Origin: Chlamydiales bacterium
Lineage (GTDB): Bacteria > Chlamydiota > Chlamydiia > Chlamydiales > JACKPQ01
Assembly: GCA_024233435.1 (NCBI GenBank)
Contig: JACKPQ010000002.1
Coordinates: 124,001-188,000, forward strand
Length of the DNA: 64,000 bases
Direction of reading: 5' to 3'
In this document: positions 52,626 through 62,165 of the stretch, in pieces
How positions within the stretch are numbered: the stretch's first letter is position 1
Layout of the letters: each line of letters begins with the position of its first letter
Notes under the pieces: generated by a model
What the model was told of the DNA's origin: nothing
Seen by the model: only the letters and a program-made list of their open reading frames with translations
Databases searched by the model: none
Position numbers and translations under genes: made by a program

Positions 52626-53792
52626 TTAGAAATCAAACCTAGCTTGTACGCGCAGGCCTTGAAGGGTCAAGTTTCCATTGGGATTTAAGTTTGTAACATT
52701 ACTATTGCTGCTAGCAGCTGTTGCAGATAAAAGACCTGAATCTCGATTGATGAATTGATCTACAAGCTCATTTTGTTCAAACCAAAAATCAAATTCGTAA
52801 AACAAGCCGACTAATAGGCGGTATGCATCATCTTTAAAGAAGCTTTGCCAACTTAAACCAAGCTTTGTTTCTAAAGCAGGTCTTAAAGCAGTGAAGTTTT
52901 TTTTCAAGCTAATCACCTCAGGTACAAGTGCTGGACCTGCACCTACATTCAGTAAAAGAGCTCCGTCATAAACTTCATCGACTTCGAAATTACCATAGAG
53001 CAAGGACGCAAAAAAGCTACCCACCATAGACAAGTTTTTCGTGATGTACCAATGAAAGTCTGATCCAACTCGCGCTCCAGCCCCCCAATAATCATTGCTA
53101 GCCACAAATTGTGTGGCTCGAGTAAGTGTGTTTTGTGCCCCGTTTGTTAAATCCGTATATAAATATGCACCATTGTATTTTACTTGATAGTCCTGATTGA
53201 TCCAAGCTATACGCACACCCATTCTAGGCTCCATGGATAGCCATTTGCCAAAAAAAGCATTCCGGCTGATCATGATATCTGCTAAGTTAAAGTTCATGGA
53301 CCAATCCATGTCAGCTCGATCAGCAATGGATCCTAGCACAAGTGGCAGCCAAGCTACTGCAAGATAATTGCCAGTTAGATTGCTAAAGGTGTCTCTGTTC
53401 TTTGCGCTCGAATAAAGGTAAGTCCAATACCCAGAAATCTGCCATTGCTCTCTTTGAGGAATGATGTAGCCTACCCCAACAGACAGACCAGGATCCCATT
53501 GAAAATTTGGTAGCCGGGGGCGGTCTTGCACTTCGATGCGACTTGGTGTAGGTGCCCCAAATAAAGTAACATCTAAAACTTGCCCATAGGTCAAACCATC
53601 GACTTCACTTTTCAGATACAAGAAATTTAGATCAGTAAAAAAACCAGACTCAGGTGAAGCGCTATCTACTTTTCCTTGCCAGTGACCATAGGCATTTTGG
53701 TCAGCAATATCGCAGATTGTTGGGCAATTGCATGCATCAGCGAGCAAAGGCAAAATACCTGCCACAAGCATGCTTAAAAAATACTTCTTCAT
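52626..53792 (-). CDS. MOMP-like outer-membrane porin
   Basis: 388 residues with a signal peptide (MKKYFLSMLVAGILPLLADA) followed by a Cys-rich start of the mature protein (CNCPTIC) and a long series of amphipathic beta strands ending QARFDF, the C-terminal Phe of outer-membrane barrels. Layout fits the Lpg1974-type major outer-membrane porin family common in environmental chlamydiae. Cys residues at the mature N terminus could form disulfides in the envelope. Convergent with lplA. Channel specificity unknown. Confidence 0.8.
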   Translation of the reverse strand: MKKYFLSMLVAGILPLLADACNCPTICDIADQNAYGHWQGKVDSASPESGFFTDLNFLYLKSEVDGLTYGQVLDVTLFGAPTPSRIEVQDRPRLPNFQWDPGLSVGVGYIIPQREQWQISGYWTYLYSSAKNRDTFSNLTGNYLAVAWLPLVLGSIADRADMDWSMNFNLADIMISRNAFFGKWLSMEPRMGVRIAWINQDYQVKYNGAYLYTDLTNGAQNTLTRATQFVASNDYWGAGARVGSDFHWYITKNLSMVGSFFASLLYGNFEVDEVYDGALLLNVGAGPALVPEVISLKKNFTALRPALETKLGLSWQSFFKDDAYRLLVGLFYEFDFWFEQNELVDQFINRDSGLLSATAASSNSNVTNLNPNGNLTLQGLRVQARFDF

Positions 53793-53847
53793 TTTTTCCT
53801 CTTTTGGGATATCAAAAATCTAGTTATAAATTGCTGAGCTTCGTTTG

Positions 53848-54618
53848 TCAAGCAGGCTCTGCGTCTGTGATATTAAACACATCGCGCATGGCTTGTTTAC
53901 TGACTTGACCACCCATCGTTGCAATAGATTCTGTTAGAGGTATGTTTTTCGGACATACTTGCACGCAGTTTTGCGCATTGCTGCAATCTGATATGCCCCC
54001 TTCTTCCATGAGGATGCGGTTGCGCTCGTTTGCTTTCATTTTCCCTGTGGGATTCATGTTGAAAAGGCGCACTTGAGAAATGGGCGCAGGGCCCATGAAC
54101 TTGGATTTTGAATTGACGTTTGGGCAAACCTCGCTGCAACAGCCACATGTCATGCAGGTGGATAGTACATACATGGTTTGTTGCTTTTCCGGGCTAATCT
54201 TTGGGCCAAACTCGTGTGTGTGTGAGCCATCGGCATCGATCCAGGCTTTGGTTTTCTTGAGGTTGTTATACATGGGCTCGCGGTCTACAAATAGATCTTT
54301 CACAAGGGGAAAAGATGTCATAGGAGCTAAAGTGATTTCGTGACTGCCTGTTTGTTTGATGATTTTATGAATAAGCGCGGTACAGGCTTGTCTTGGAATG
54401 CCGTTAATAAGCATGGAACAGGATCCACACACCTCTTCGAGACAGCCCTGCTCCCAAGCTATGGGCGTGGATTTTTCTCCCTTTCGGTTGACGGGATTTT
54501 TTTGGATTTCCATAAGTGAGGAAATCACGTTGGCCATTGGCACTAGATCCAACTCAAATTCTTCCCAGTATTGGTGCTCAGGAGTGCCACGAAAGATCTT
54601 TAATATGTATTTATCCAT
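53848..54618 (-). CDS. sdhB: succinate dehydrogenase iron-sulfur subunit
   Basis: 256 residues. The three iron-sulfur sites are visible: [2Fe-2S] CGSCSMLINGIPRQAC, [4Fe-4S] CMTCGCCSEVCP and the last cluster in CVQVCPKNIP. Electron path from FAD (SdhA) to the quinone site (SdhC). The ATG overlaps the sdhA stop. Order sdhC-sdhA-sdhB on the minus strand is that of Chlamydia. Confidence 0.95.
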   Translation of the reverse strand: MDKYILKIFRGTPEHQYWEEFELDLVPMANVISSLMEIQKNPVNRKGEKSTPIAWEQGCLEEVCGSCSMLINGIPRQACTALIHKIIKQTGSHEITLAPMTSFPLVKDLFVDREPMYNNLKKTKAWIDADGSHTHEFGPKISPEKQQTMYVLSTCMTCGCCSEVCPNVNSKSKFMGPAPISQVRLFNMNPTGKMKANERNRILMEEGGISDCSNAQNCVQVCPKNIPLTESIATMGGQVSKQAMRDVFNITDAEPA

Positions 54619-56498
54619 TAGATCGGCAATTCTATGTTGTTGGGCACGTTTTTTAGTGTGGGCTTTACTTTTTTAGCCTTCACATAATCTCTTAATACCG
54701 GCTCAAGGTGGCGAATGTCAACCGGTTCGTACTCAATTTTTGGCTCCTCACTTTGACTATCAAAGGTGGCAATGGTAGATTTAAGCCAATTTTTATCGTC
54801 TCTTTCTGGAAATTCTGGCTTGTAATGAGAGCCTCTGAATTCATCACGCAAAAGAGCTCCTTTCGTCATAACCATTCCAAGCTCGAGCATGTAGCGAAAC
54901 TGGTTTGCAAAAATATAGGTCTGATTGAGGTGGGCTCCCACATCGCTAAGGGAAATGTTTTTGTAGCGCTCCCTAATGGCCTTGAGTTGCTCAAGCGTTT
55001 TTTGCAAGTCTTGATTGTTGCGCTTTACCGTGACGTTTTTGACCATTAGATCTGACATTTCATCATGTAAAGCGTGCACATTTTCTTTCCCATTGCGTGA
55101 GAGCAGATCTTGTTTAAAGTCCTCTTCTAGTTTTAACGCAGATTCAAATGATGCAGACGGAATATCTTCTAATTTTGTGTCTTTTGATTCTATAAATTTG
55201 GGAATCTCAACACCTGCAACAAGCCCTGCATAGATGCATGATAGGAGGGAGTTTGCGCCTAAGCGATTTGCTCCGTGATACTGGTATTCTGATTCACCTA
55301 TGTTGAAACATCCGGGGATATTGGTCATTTGTCTGAAGCGCTTAGAGCGGTCGGGATCGTCAGAGGCTGGCCAATCTACCCAAATACCTCCCATCGAATA
55401 ATGCATCCCTGGAAAAATTTTCATGGGTTTTTCACGCGGATTGTCACCTGTAAATTTGTAATAGATATCCAACACTGAATCGAGCTTATTTTGCTTTTCA
55501 GGAGGCATGTGCGTGACGTCAAGATATACTTGGGATTTATTATCGATGCCAAGCCCAAGCTCGCAAACACGCAATACCTCTCTAGAGGCGATATCGCGTG
55601 GCACAAGATTGCCAAGTGCCGGATAAAGCTCTTCTAGAAAATACCATGGCTCTCCGGTTTTGCCACAAGGGATGGTTTTGCCATCAGGTGTGTCGATAGA
55701 TTTTGAAGAATCCCCATATACCCAAATGCGTCCGCCCTCTCCACGAATCGACTCTGACATCAATCTCAACTTATCGATACCAGGGATCGAGGTTGGGTGA
55801 ATTTGGATGAATTCACCATTTGCATATTTTACGCCCTGCATGTAAAGCCGGCCATTTGCAGCACCTGTACAAAAAGTTGAGTTTGTTGATTTCTTAAATA
55901 CCATGCCCGGACCACCCGTTCCTAAGACAACAGCATCAGCTTTCATCACTTCAAGCTTCATATTGAATAGATTTTGTAAGACGATGCCGCAAGCTTGTCC
56001 ATTGTCATCGAGGATCAGTCGCATGAATTCATGATGCTCAAATTTCTCAACCAGCCCTTTCATTTCTAGCCTTCTTACCTGTTCGTCTAAAGCATAAAGG
56101 AGTTGCTGACCAGTGGATGCACCGCAGAAGGCCGTGCGATTGTATAGAGTGCCACCAAAACGTCGAAAATCTAAATTGCCTTCAGCTGTGCGATTAAATG
56201 GACACCCGAACCGATCCATCATCATGATGATTTTAGGAGCGCACAAGCACATTTCCAAAATAGGAGGTTGATGTGCTAGGAAATCGCCCCCTTTGATGGT
56301 GTCATAAGCATGAATGATCGGGGAGTCATCTTCTCCTTTTAGGTTCATGGCAGCATTAATGCCCCCTTGAGCGCAAACAGAGTGTGAGCGTTTGGCATGG
56401 GTCACAGATACAAGTTTGACCTTGATGCCCTGCTCGCCAAGCTTCATGGCAGCAGCCAAACCCGCAAGCCCACCGCCTACAACAATCACTTCTTTCAT
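54618..56498 (-). CDS. sdhA: succinate dehydrogenase flavoprotein subunit
   Basis: 626 residues, inner-membrane complex II catalytic subunit. FAD-binding VVGGGLAGLAAAMKLGEQG, covalent-FAD His in RSHSVCAQGGINAAM, and the substrate-site region YSMGGIWVDWPA and NRLGANSLLSCI. Full length for the Bacillus/chlamydial type. Follows sdhC directly and overlaps sdhB by one base. Confidence 0.95.
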   Translation of the reverse strand: MKEVIVVGGGLAGLAAAMKLGEQGIKVKLVSVTHAKRSHSVCAQGGINAAMNLKGEDDSPIIHAYDTIKGGDFLAHQPPILEMCLCAPKIIMMMDRFGCPFNRTAEGNLDFRRFGGTLYNRTAFCGASTGQQLLYALDEQVRRLEMKGLVEKFEHHEFMRLILDDNGQACGIVLQNLFNMKLEVMKADAVVLGTGGPGMVFKKSTNSTFCTGAANGRLYMQGVKYANGEFIQIHPTSIPGIDKLRLMSESIRGEGGRIWVYGDSSKSIDTPDGKTIPCGKTGEPWYFLEELYPALGNLVPRDIASREVLRVCELGLGIDNKSQVYLDVTHMPPEKQNKLDSVLDIYYKFTGDNPREKPMKIFPGMHYSMGGIWVDWPASDDPDRSKRFRQMTNIPGCFNIGESEYQYHGANRLGANSLLSCIYAGLVAGVEIPKFIESKDTKLEDIPSASFESALKLEEDFKQDLLSRNGKENVHALHDEMSDLMVKNVTVKRNNQDLQKTLEQLKAIRERYKNISLSDVGAHLNQTYIFANQFRYMLELGMVMTKGALLRDEFRGSHYKPEFPERDDKNWLKSTIATFDSQSEEPKIEYEPVDIRHLEPVLRDYVKAKKVKPTLKNVPNNIELPI

Positions 56499-57449
56499 TT
56501 ATGTCCTTAAGTTTACAAAATAAGTGCCCCAAATGGCCGCCAGTCCGAGAAATGCCATCACGCACATGATCCCAATGCACACATTCACAGCTTTTTTCTG
56601 CGACCGCATCCGCAGCACAATTCCCCAGGTGATCATGAATGTCCAAAGTCCATTATAGGCGTGAAAAACAGCGGCTAAAACAAAGATTGTATACAAAGCG
56701 CAAGTGATCGGTTTGCGAAAGGAATCGCGCACGGTCAACAGTGTCGCCGTGCCAAAATTATCGGCAACAGCTATCACCTGATCTTGGTCAATCGGGCGCT
56801 TTTTTAAAGCTTGTAAATATTCTTGCTGGAAATGAGAATCCTGGGCTTGTATTGATGGATTATTGTCGCTTCCTGTAGAAGGCGATTCATTAAGCTGCAT
56901 TTGTTTTTCATCAATCTGTTTTTGATCATAGAGCTGGACATCGAGGCGAGATGCAACTGTATAAAGCCCAGGATCGACCCCTACACGGACAAAATAATAG
57001 GACTGAGCTCCTTCATTCAAAGCGTTTGGATACAGGTAAAATCGCATAAAACTTACATGAGCAATAATGCCAAAGAGTAGTATCCAAGCGGTATAACGCT
57101 GCCAGGTGTAGGCGTGGGAGCGGCCAAATTCTTTTGTTGACGGCTTTGAGCCATCGGATGATCCTGAATTTGCTTTTCCTTTGAGAATATATTGAATTCC
57201 CCAAACGCCATGCAGCAAAATTGGAACGCCAAGCAAACTAATTTCAATGACTGGTAGATAGGGTAGGTTTTTTAAGATATTGACGTAGTAGATGAATCCA
57301 TGGCCATTATCGCCGATCAAAAGCGCAGCTTGTGAATTTGTAAGCAGGTGCTCGATTAAAAAAATCGCCAGCCATAGGCCAAACAGCGAATGCAGCCTCC
57401 TCCAAATAAAAGCACGCGGCAACGGTGGCGCCTTACTAGCAGTCAGCAT
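56499..57449 (-). CDS. sdhC: succinate dehydrogenase cytochrome b subunit
   Basis: 316 residues, single-subunit (B. subtilis-like) diheme cytochrome b anchor with about five transmembrane helices; heme-ligand His are in RRLHSLFG, LIEHLLTN, PILLHGVWG, HVSFMR and FHAYNGLW. It is longer than usual because of a Gln/Ser-rich loop of about 70 residues between helices 3 and 4. sdhA follows after its stop. No sdhD, consistent with the single-subunit type. Confidence 0.9.
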   Translation of the reverse strand: MLTASKAPPLPRAFIWRRLHSLFGLWLAIFLIEHLLTNSQAALLIGDNGHGFIYYVNILKNLPYLPVIEISLLGVPILLHGVWGIQYILKGKANSGSSDGSKPSTKEFGRSHAYTWQRYTAWILLFGIIAHVSFMRFYLYPNALNEGAQSYYFVRVGVDPGLYTVASRLDVQLYDQKQIDEKQMQLNESPSTGSDNNPSIQAQDSHFQQEYLQALKKRPIDQDQVIAVADNFGTATLLTVRDSFRKPITCALYTIFVLAAVFHAYNGLWTFMITWGIVLRMRSQKKAVNVCIGIMCVMAFLGLAAIWGTYFVNLRT

Positions 57450-57488
57450 ATCCCCTCCAAGGTCATTTGCCCCACCTTAAAAAATATC

Positions 57489-58253
57489 CTATTGATTTGC
57501 AATATCAAAAACACGCATAGCATTAGCGGTTGTTGCCGTTGCTAACTCACTAGCAGAAATCTCTTTGAGCTGTGCAATATGCTTTGCAGTATACGCGATA
57601 AAGGCAGGCTCGTTTTGCTTGCCTCTGTAAGGCATAGGAGCAAGATAGGGCGTATCAGTTTCTATCAATAGCTGGTCAAGCGGCACAATTTTTGCCACTT
57701 GGCAGAGCTCTTCGCTACGTTTAAATGTCACGATCCCACTTAATGAAAGATACCACCCCTTTTCAATCACCTTTTCAGCTTCCTGAAGACTTCCTGTAAA
57801 ACAGTGCAAAATCAGGGGAACTTTTATCCCACCTGCAATTGTAAAAAGATCGTCAAAGGCTTCGCGGCAGTGAATGACAACTGGCAAGTTGAGCTCTTCA
57901 GCCAAAGCCATGTAGCGCACTAAAAACTCTTTCTGCAGCTCTTTTGAAGAATGCTCATAGTGGTAATCAAGTCCTGTTTCTCCCACGGCAACAAGCTGGC
58001 CTTCTCGCGCCGCTTTTTCAAAAATCGGAAAGACTTCCTCTCCCTCTTTTTCTACATCATGGGGTGTTGTAGCACCGACGTTGTAAACCCAGGGATTTTT
58101 TTTGACTAGGTCAAGCCCTCTAGCTAAAGTTAGGGGATCTGTGCAGATATTTGCGATATGGCTCACGCCAGCTTTTTGAGCGCGTTGCAGACAATCATCA
58201 ATTTCTGGATAAATGCTATCTGATGTTAAGTGTGCATGGGAATCAAAGTACAT
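57489..58253 (-). CDS. tatD: TatD-family metal-dependent hydrolase
   Basis: 254 residues, TIM-barrel DNase/RNase of the TatD family. Metal ligands FDSHAHLTS, VGETGLDYHYE, VIHCREAFDD, LHCFTGSL and ETDTPYLAP are all intact. Overlaps the upstream glycosyltransferase gene by 11 bases. Adjacent to the sdh operon as in Chlamydia (CT593/CT594). Confidence 0.93.
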   Translation of the reverse strand: MYFDSHAHLTSDSIYPEIDDCLQRAQKAGVSHIANICTDPLTLARGLDLVKKNPWVYNVGATTPHDVEKEGEEVFPIFEKAAREGQLVAVGETGLDYHYEHSSKELQKEFLVRYMALAEELNLPVVIHCREAFDDLFTIAGGIKVPLILHCFTGSLQEAEKVIEKGWYLSLSGIVTFKRSEELCQVAKIVPLDQLLIETDTPYLAPMPYRGKQNEPAFIAYTAKHIAQLKEISASELATATTANAMRVFDIANQ

Positions 58254-59136
58254 ACTGTCGGTATACCTCTAGGTTAAAAATTAGCATTGGATTTACATGA
58301 TGAACCATAGCTTTATCTTTTATGGGAAGCTCTAAGGTCTGAAATGGATCAATAAAGGGTTGGACTTTTTCATACTCAAAACCATGGATGAAGTCTTTCC
58401 CATTAAATGGCTGGCTCATTTCTCTTTCAATGCGCTCTTTGTAATTGTTTTCCTGAGCATGTCCCCAGCATTTGATTTTACTGAGCATGTTTTCTTTGCT
58501 CCTAACCCAGCTATAGTGATGCACCATGGGCAACCCATCCTTCCCTAAAACATTTCTCCTGCCCTTTAAATCACTAACCATACCACTACGCTCTTTAAGA
58601 TTGAGCAGCACTTGGGGCGTGGCACAGGCTTTTTTCATCAAAAGAGCCGTATCGCTGATTTCTTTTGCTCGTAGTGAGGGCTCTCTAAAATAGCGGTAGG
58701 CAGAAAGGCGATGTCCGCAAGAATTCTCAAGGGCTCCTGATTCTAGCCACCTATTCATAGCAACGGAGTCGATCACTTCATCTGCATCGATAAAGGCTAC
58801 CCAATCGATATCATCACCTAGAAAGTATGAACCTACCAAACGGGGGGTATTGTGCCAATGGTGTCCTAATCGCAGATCATCTGGATCATAGCACACGTCC
58901 GTGCCATACAATCGCTCGGGCGTGTATTCATATTGAATAAAGTTGCAATCTGGGTATTGCCAAAAGAGCGATCCGTGATCTTCCTTTGTCCCACAAAAAC
59001 GTCGATCACTTAAAACAATGAGAATTTGCTCACTAAAAGCGCGTGCGTGCTCAACAACGTGAGGCAAAAATGCACGATCTAAGCTGCAATAGCTAATCAC
59101 GCTTGCGATCTTGGGTCTCTTCGTGATACTTTTCAT
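58243..59136 (-). CDS. glycosyltransferase (GT2-like/GT92-type)
   Basis: 297 residues. An N-terminal Rossmann-like region with nucleotide-binding SDRRFCG and the metal-binding DxD-like VAFIDADEVIDS places it with GT-A glycosyltransferases; the later YRYFREPSLR and HHYSWVRSKENMLSKIKCW resemble DUF23/GT92-like bacterial enzymes. Overlaps tatD by 11 bases. Start near the divergent exbB. Acceptor unknown. Confidence 0.7.
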   Translation of the reverse strand: MKSITKRPKIASVISYCSLDRAFLPHVVEHARAFSEQILIVLSDRRFCGTKEDHGSLFWQYPDCNFIQYEYTPERLYGTDVCYDPDDLRLGHHWHNTPRLVGSYFLGDDIDWVAFIDADEVIDSVAMNRWLESGALENSCGHRLSAYRYFREPSLRAKEISDTALLMKKACATPQVLLNLKERSGMVSDLKGRRNVLGKDGLPMVHHYSWVRSKENMLSKIKCWGHAQENNYKERIEREMSQPFNGKDFIHGFEYEKVQPFIDPFQTLELPIKDKAMVHHVNPMLIFNLEVYRQYVL

Positions 59137-59140
59137 AAGT

Positions 59141-59869
59141 ATGGCAGCGCATCCCTTTTTAACAGCTTTTCAAACGGCAGACGGGTTTGGAAAGTGTATT
59201 TTTTTAGCCTTATTTACTCTTTCAATTCTATCATGGTTTGTGCTCCTTCACAAGCTATGGCTCTTAAGAAAAGTAAAAGAAACATCAAATCACTTTTCAT
59301 CATTTATTGCTCAACATCAAGAAACGCTTTTGCACTTAAAAAGCTCGCATATGCCCACACCATCGTCAAGCGTTCCACAACCATTTACCAAAATTTACCT
59401 CACACTCAAAAAGAAAACGAATGACCTTTTAGCTAAAAATCAATTTTTTATGAAAAAAGGAAAAAACGACCCAGTTCACTTATCACGCGCTGATCTTGCT
59501 GTGATTAAAAGCGATATGCAAACCGCCATTAAATCAGCTGTGAAACAACTCGAACATAATTTATTCATCCTATCAACAGTTGTTACTCTAGCTCCTTTTT
59601 TGGGACTTTTAGGAACTGTCTGGGGAATTTTGGTTGCTTTTAGCGAGCTTCAAAGTGGTGCCTCTATCGGATCGAGCACAGCTCTTTTAGGAGGCCTGTC
59701 GACCGCTTTAACCACCACAGTGATTGGTTTGATTATAGCAATACCTGCGCTTGTCGCCCATAGCTACTTTAAAAATGTCATTAGGCAATTTGCAGGATCT
59801 ATGGAAATATTTGGATCTCAATTAATCGAACAAATTGAATTGCAATATCGTCAAGTCGATGTCACATGA
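59141..59869 (+). CDS. exbB: ExbB/TolQ-family proton channel subunit
   Basis: 242 residues from ATG 59141 (a longer TTG frame from 59111 overlaps the divergent glycosyltransferase). Three transmembrane helices with the MotA/ExbB pattern: LFTLSILSWFVLLHKLWLL, then VVTLAPFLGLLGTVWGILVA and ALTTTVIGLIIAIPALVAHS. Partner of the next gene in energising outer-membrane transport or Tol-Pal constriction. No clear Shine-Dalgarno. Cluster order is that of Chlamydia (CT596-CT600). Confidence 0.9.
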   Translation: MAAHPFLTAFQTADGFGKCIFLALFTLSILSWFVLLHKLWLLRKVKETSNHFSSFIAQHQETLLHLKSSHMPTPSSSVPQPFTKIYLTLKKKTNDLLAKNQFFMKKGKNDPVHLSRADLAVIKSDMQTAIKSAVKQLEHNLFILSTVVTLAPFLGLLGTVWGILVAFSELQSGASIGSSTALLGGLSTALTTTVIGLIIAIPALVAHSYFKNVIRQFAGSMEIFGSQLIEQIELQYRQVDVT

Positions 59870-60258
59870 ATGATGAACCAGAAGTCAATTTAACACCCCT
59901 CATCGATGTTGTGTTCGTCGTTTTGGTTGTTTTTATTATTATTGCCCCGCTACTCGATGTCGAAAAAGTTGCCCTAGCGCCTGCCAAACCCATCAAAGAT
60001 CAAAAAACACTCGAGGTTAAAGAGAAAAGCGCGATTGCTATTGTCGTTCGTAGTGACAACTCCATCACCTTAAATGGTGAGGGCGTTCAAATCGATCACA
60101 TTGCAGCTCACTTAAAACAACTTAAAGAGCAATTTCCAGGTGCTATCCCTCAACTGTTCCATGATCAAAAGGCCCACTTTGGCACCTATCAACAGATCAA
60201 ATGTGCAGCTCAAACAGCCGGCTTTAATGAACTTGACCTAATTCTAAAACCTGAATGA
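59866..60258 (+). CDS. exbD: ExbD/TolR-family proton channel subunit
   Basis: 130 residues, one N-terminal membrane helix with the proton-carrying Asp in VNLTPLIDVVFVVLVVF, then a periplasmic domain. Overlaps exbB by four bases. Forms the channel with ExbB. Confidence 0.92.
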   Translation: MNDEPEVNLTPLIDVVFVVLVVFIIIAPLLDVEKVALAPAKPIKDQKTLEVKEKSAIAIVVRSDNSITLNGEGVQIDHIAAHLKQLKEQFPGAIPQLFHDQKAHFGTYQQIKCAAQTAGFNELDLILKPE

Positions 60259-60264
60259 GGGAAG

Positions 60265-60861
60265 ATGAAAAGACGCATTGTGCTTATTGTGCTGGGTGCC
60301 CACCTAGCAGTACTAACTGTTTTCATCTTTTCAAAACCTAAAACCACAACGACTGCTTTACAATCCATCAGGGTATCAACTTTCACCTACGAGCCCCCGC
60401 CACCAAAGAAACAAGTCGTCGCGACAATACCCCTTAAGAAAACACCGGTTGTTGCCAAGAAGGCCCCTACAAAAAAACCTCCTCCTCCAAAACTCAAGCC
60501 AAAGCCCAAGCCAACACCTAGGGCCAGTGATGTCCTAGCAGAAGTGAAAAAAAACCTCCAAAAAATTGACCGCGCAAGCACCGAAAAGAAAGTGGAAGCA
60601 AAAACTGTGGCCTATGCTACTATTTTGATGCAGCGGTTGCAAAGCTCGCTGAATTTGCCTGAAGAGGGCAATGTAAAGCTCGAATTAGAGCTCAGAGCGG
60701 ATGGTAAAGTGATGGGAGTGAAGATATTGCAAACTCACAGCGAGATCAATGCACACTACCTAGAAGAGATCTTACCAACGCTGTTTTTACCTAGCTTTGT
60801 AGGCGACCTGCAAGGTCAAAAACAACACACATTTACCCTAACGGTATGCCATGATAACTAA
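60265..60861 (+). CDS. TonB/TolA-like periplasm-spanning protein
   Basis: 198 residues: membrane anchor (VLIVLGAHLAVLTVFIF), then a Pro/Lys-rich spacer with EPPPPKKQ, KKPPPPKLKPKPKP, then a folded C-terminal domain with LELRADGKVMGVKIL resembling TolA/TonB C-terminal domains. In its place in the cluster it should couple ExbBD to TolB/Pal or to receptors. It overlaps tolB by 11 bases. Either TonB-type or TolA-type function is possible. Confidence 0.75.
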   Translation: MKRRIVLIVLGAHLAVLTVFIFSKPKTTTTALQSIRVSTFTYEPPPPKKQVVATIPLKKTPVVAKKAPTKKPPPPKLKPKPKPTPRASDVLAEVKKNLQKIDRASTEKKVEAKTVAYATILMQRLQSSLNLPEEGNVKLELELRADGKVMGVKILQTHSEINAHYLEEILPTLFLPSFVGDLQGQKQHTFTLTVCHDN

Positions 60862-62164
60862 AATTTTGTCTCTTTTACTCCTTACAGCTCCCTTGCTATG
60901 CGAAGATCTTATCATCCATGTGCCAACGCAAAAAAAGCTCCAGCCAACTTATATAACAGAAATCCATGTAAAGTCCTCTCCCTTTGGGAGCGACTACGTA
61001 AAACAGCTCGAAGAGGTTTTAAAATTCGACTTTAAGCACAATGGGCGCACATCTGTTGTTGAATCAAATTTCGAGGCTGAAAAGATTTTAGCCGATGAGA
61101 AATACCAACGCGCTTTTTATCCTAAGATGCTGCAAGATTTGCACGTAGGTTATGTCATTCAAGCACGCATTGAAGGAAAGCAGCTTTTAACGTCTGTTTA
61201 TGTTGCAAGTTCTTCTGTTCTCAAACATTTTAAGCCTTTAGAGCTTAGTGGCCATCTTTGCGATGACAGGCGAGGAATCCATCGCCTTTCAGATGGCATT
61301 TTCCTAGATCTATTTAAAACACGAGGAATTGCAACGACACAAATCCTATACGCCTATCAACCGTCATGGAAGTCTGATGCTTCTGAAATCTGGCAATGCG
61401 ATTATGACGGAGGCAATGCCCATCCGATCACCCATGACGGCGTTCAAAGTGTTACCCCCCAGCTCTACACAGCTAATCGATTTGTTTACGCCTGCTATAA
61501 ATCGGGCCAGACAAAAATTTATGCTAAACGGTGTGATGAGCAGTCGGGAGTTCCCTGCATTCAGCTCAGCGGCAGTCAATTCCACCCAAAAGTGAATGCT
61601 ACGCTAACCGCTCTAGCCTTCACATCAGACCACATGGGACGTAACGATCTCTTTTTACAACCTCTTAAAAACGGAGATCCTCTGGGCCGGCCCCAGCAAC
61701 TCTACGCCTTTCCAAAATCTGTCACGGCCTCTCCATGCTTTAGTCCCGACGGCAAACAAATTGCCTTCGTATCCGACCAAAGCGGCAAGCCCAAAATTTA
61801 TCTCATCGATGTGCCCATTGATGCAAAACCCCATAAAAGGCCCGAGGCAAAACTATTAACGAATAAACACAATGCTTGCGTCTGCCCTGCATGGTCGCCC
61901 GATGGTCAAAAAATTGCTTATTCTGCAAAAGTTGATGGTGTCAGACAAATTTGGATTTATGATTTACAATCTAAAGAAACATCCCAATTAACAAGTGGCC
62001 TGCACCATAAAGAAAATCCCACGTGGGCACCCAATAGCCACCACCTTATGTACAACACAACAGATGGTGATGTCTATGATTTATATCTCATTAACCTCTA
62101 TGACCCTTCACCAGTTCGCGTTACAAACGGATCGGGCATTAAACACTACCCATCTTGGGGTTAA
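60851..62164 (+). CDS. tolB: Tol-Pal system periplasmic protein TolB
   Basis: 437 residues: signal peptide (MITKILSLLLLTAPLLC), N-terminal TolB domain, and a C-terminal beta-propeller with blade motifs CFSPDGKQIAFVSDQSGKP and AWSPDGQKIAYSAK. Binds Pal (gene at 62889). Start overlaps the TonB-like gene. The GNAT gene on the other strand ends two bases after. Confidence 0.92.
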   Translation: MITKILSLLLLTAPLLCEDLIIHVPTQKKLQPTYITEIHVKSSPFGSDYVKQLEEVLKFDFKHNGRTSVVESNFEAEKILADEKYQRAFYPKMLQDLHVGYVIQARIEGKQLLTSVYVASSSVLKHFKPLELSGHLCDDRRGIHRLSDGIFLDLFKTRGIATTQILYAYQPSWKSDASEIWQCDYDGGNAHPITHDGVQSVTPQLYTANRFVYACYKSGQTKIYAKRCDEQSGVPCIQLSGSQFHPKVNATLTALAFTSDHMGRNDLFLQPLKNGDPLGRPQQLYAFPKSVTASPCFSPDGKQIAFVSDQSGKPKIYLIDVPIDAKPHKRPEAKLLTNKHNACVCPAWSPDGQKIAYSAKVDGVRQIWIYDLQSKETSQLTSGLHHKENPTWAPNSHHLMYNTTDGDVYDLYLINLYDPSPVRVTNGSGIKHYPSWG

Positions 62165-62165
62165 G

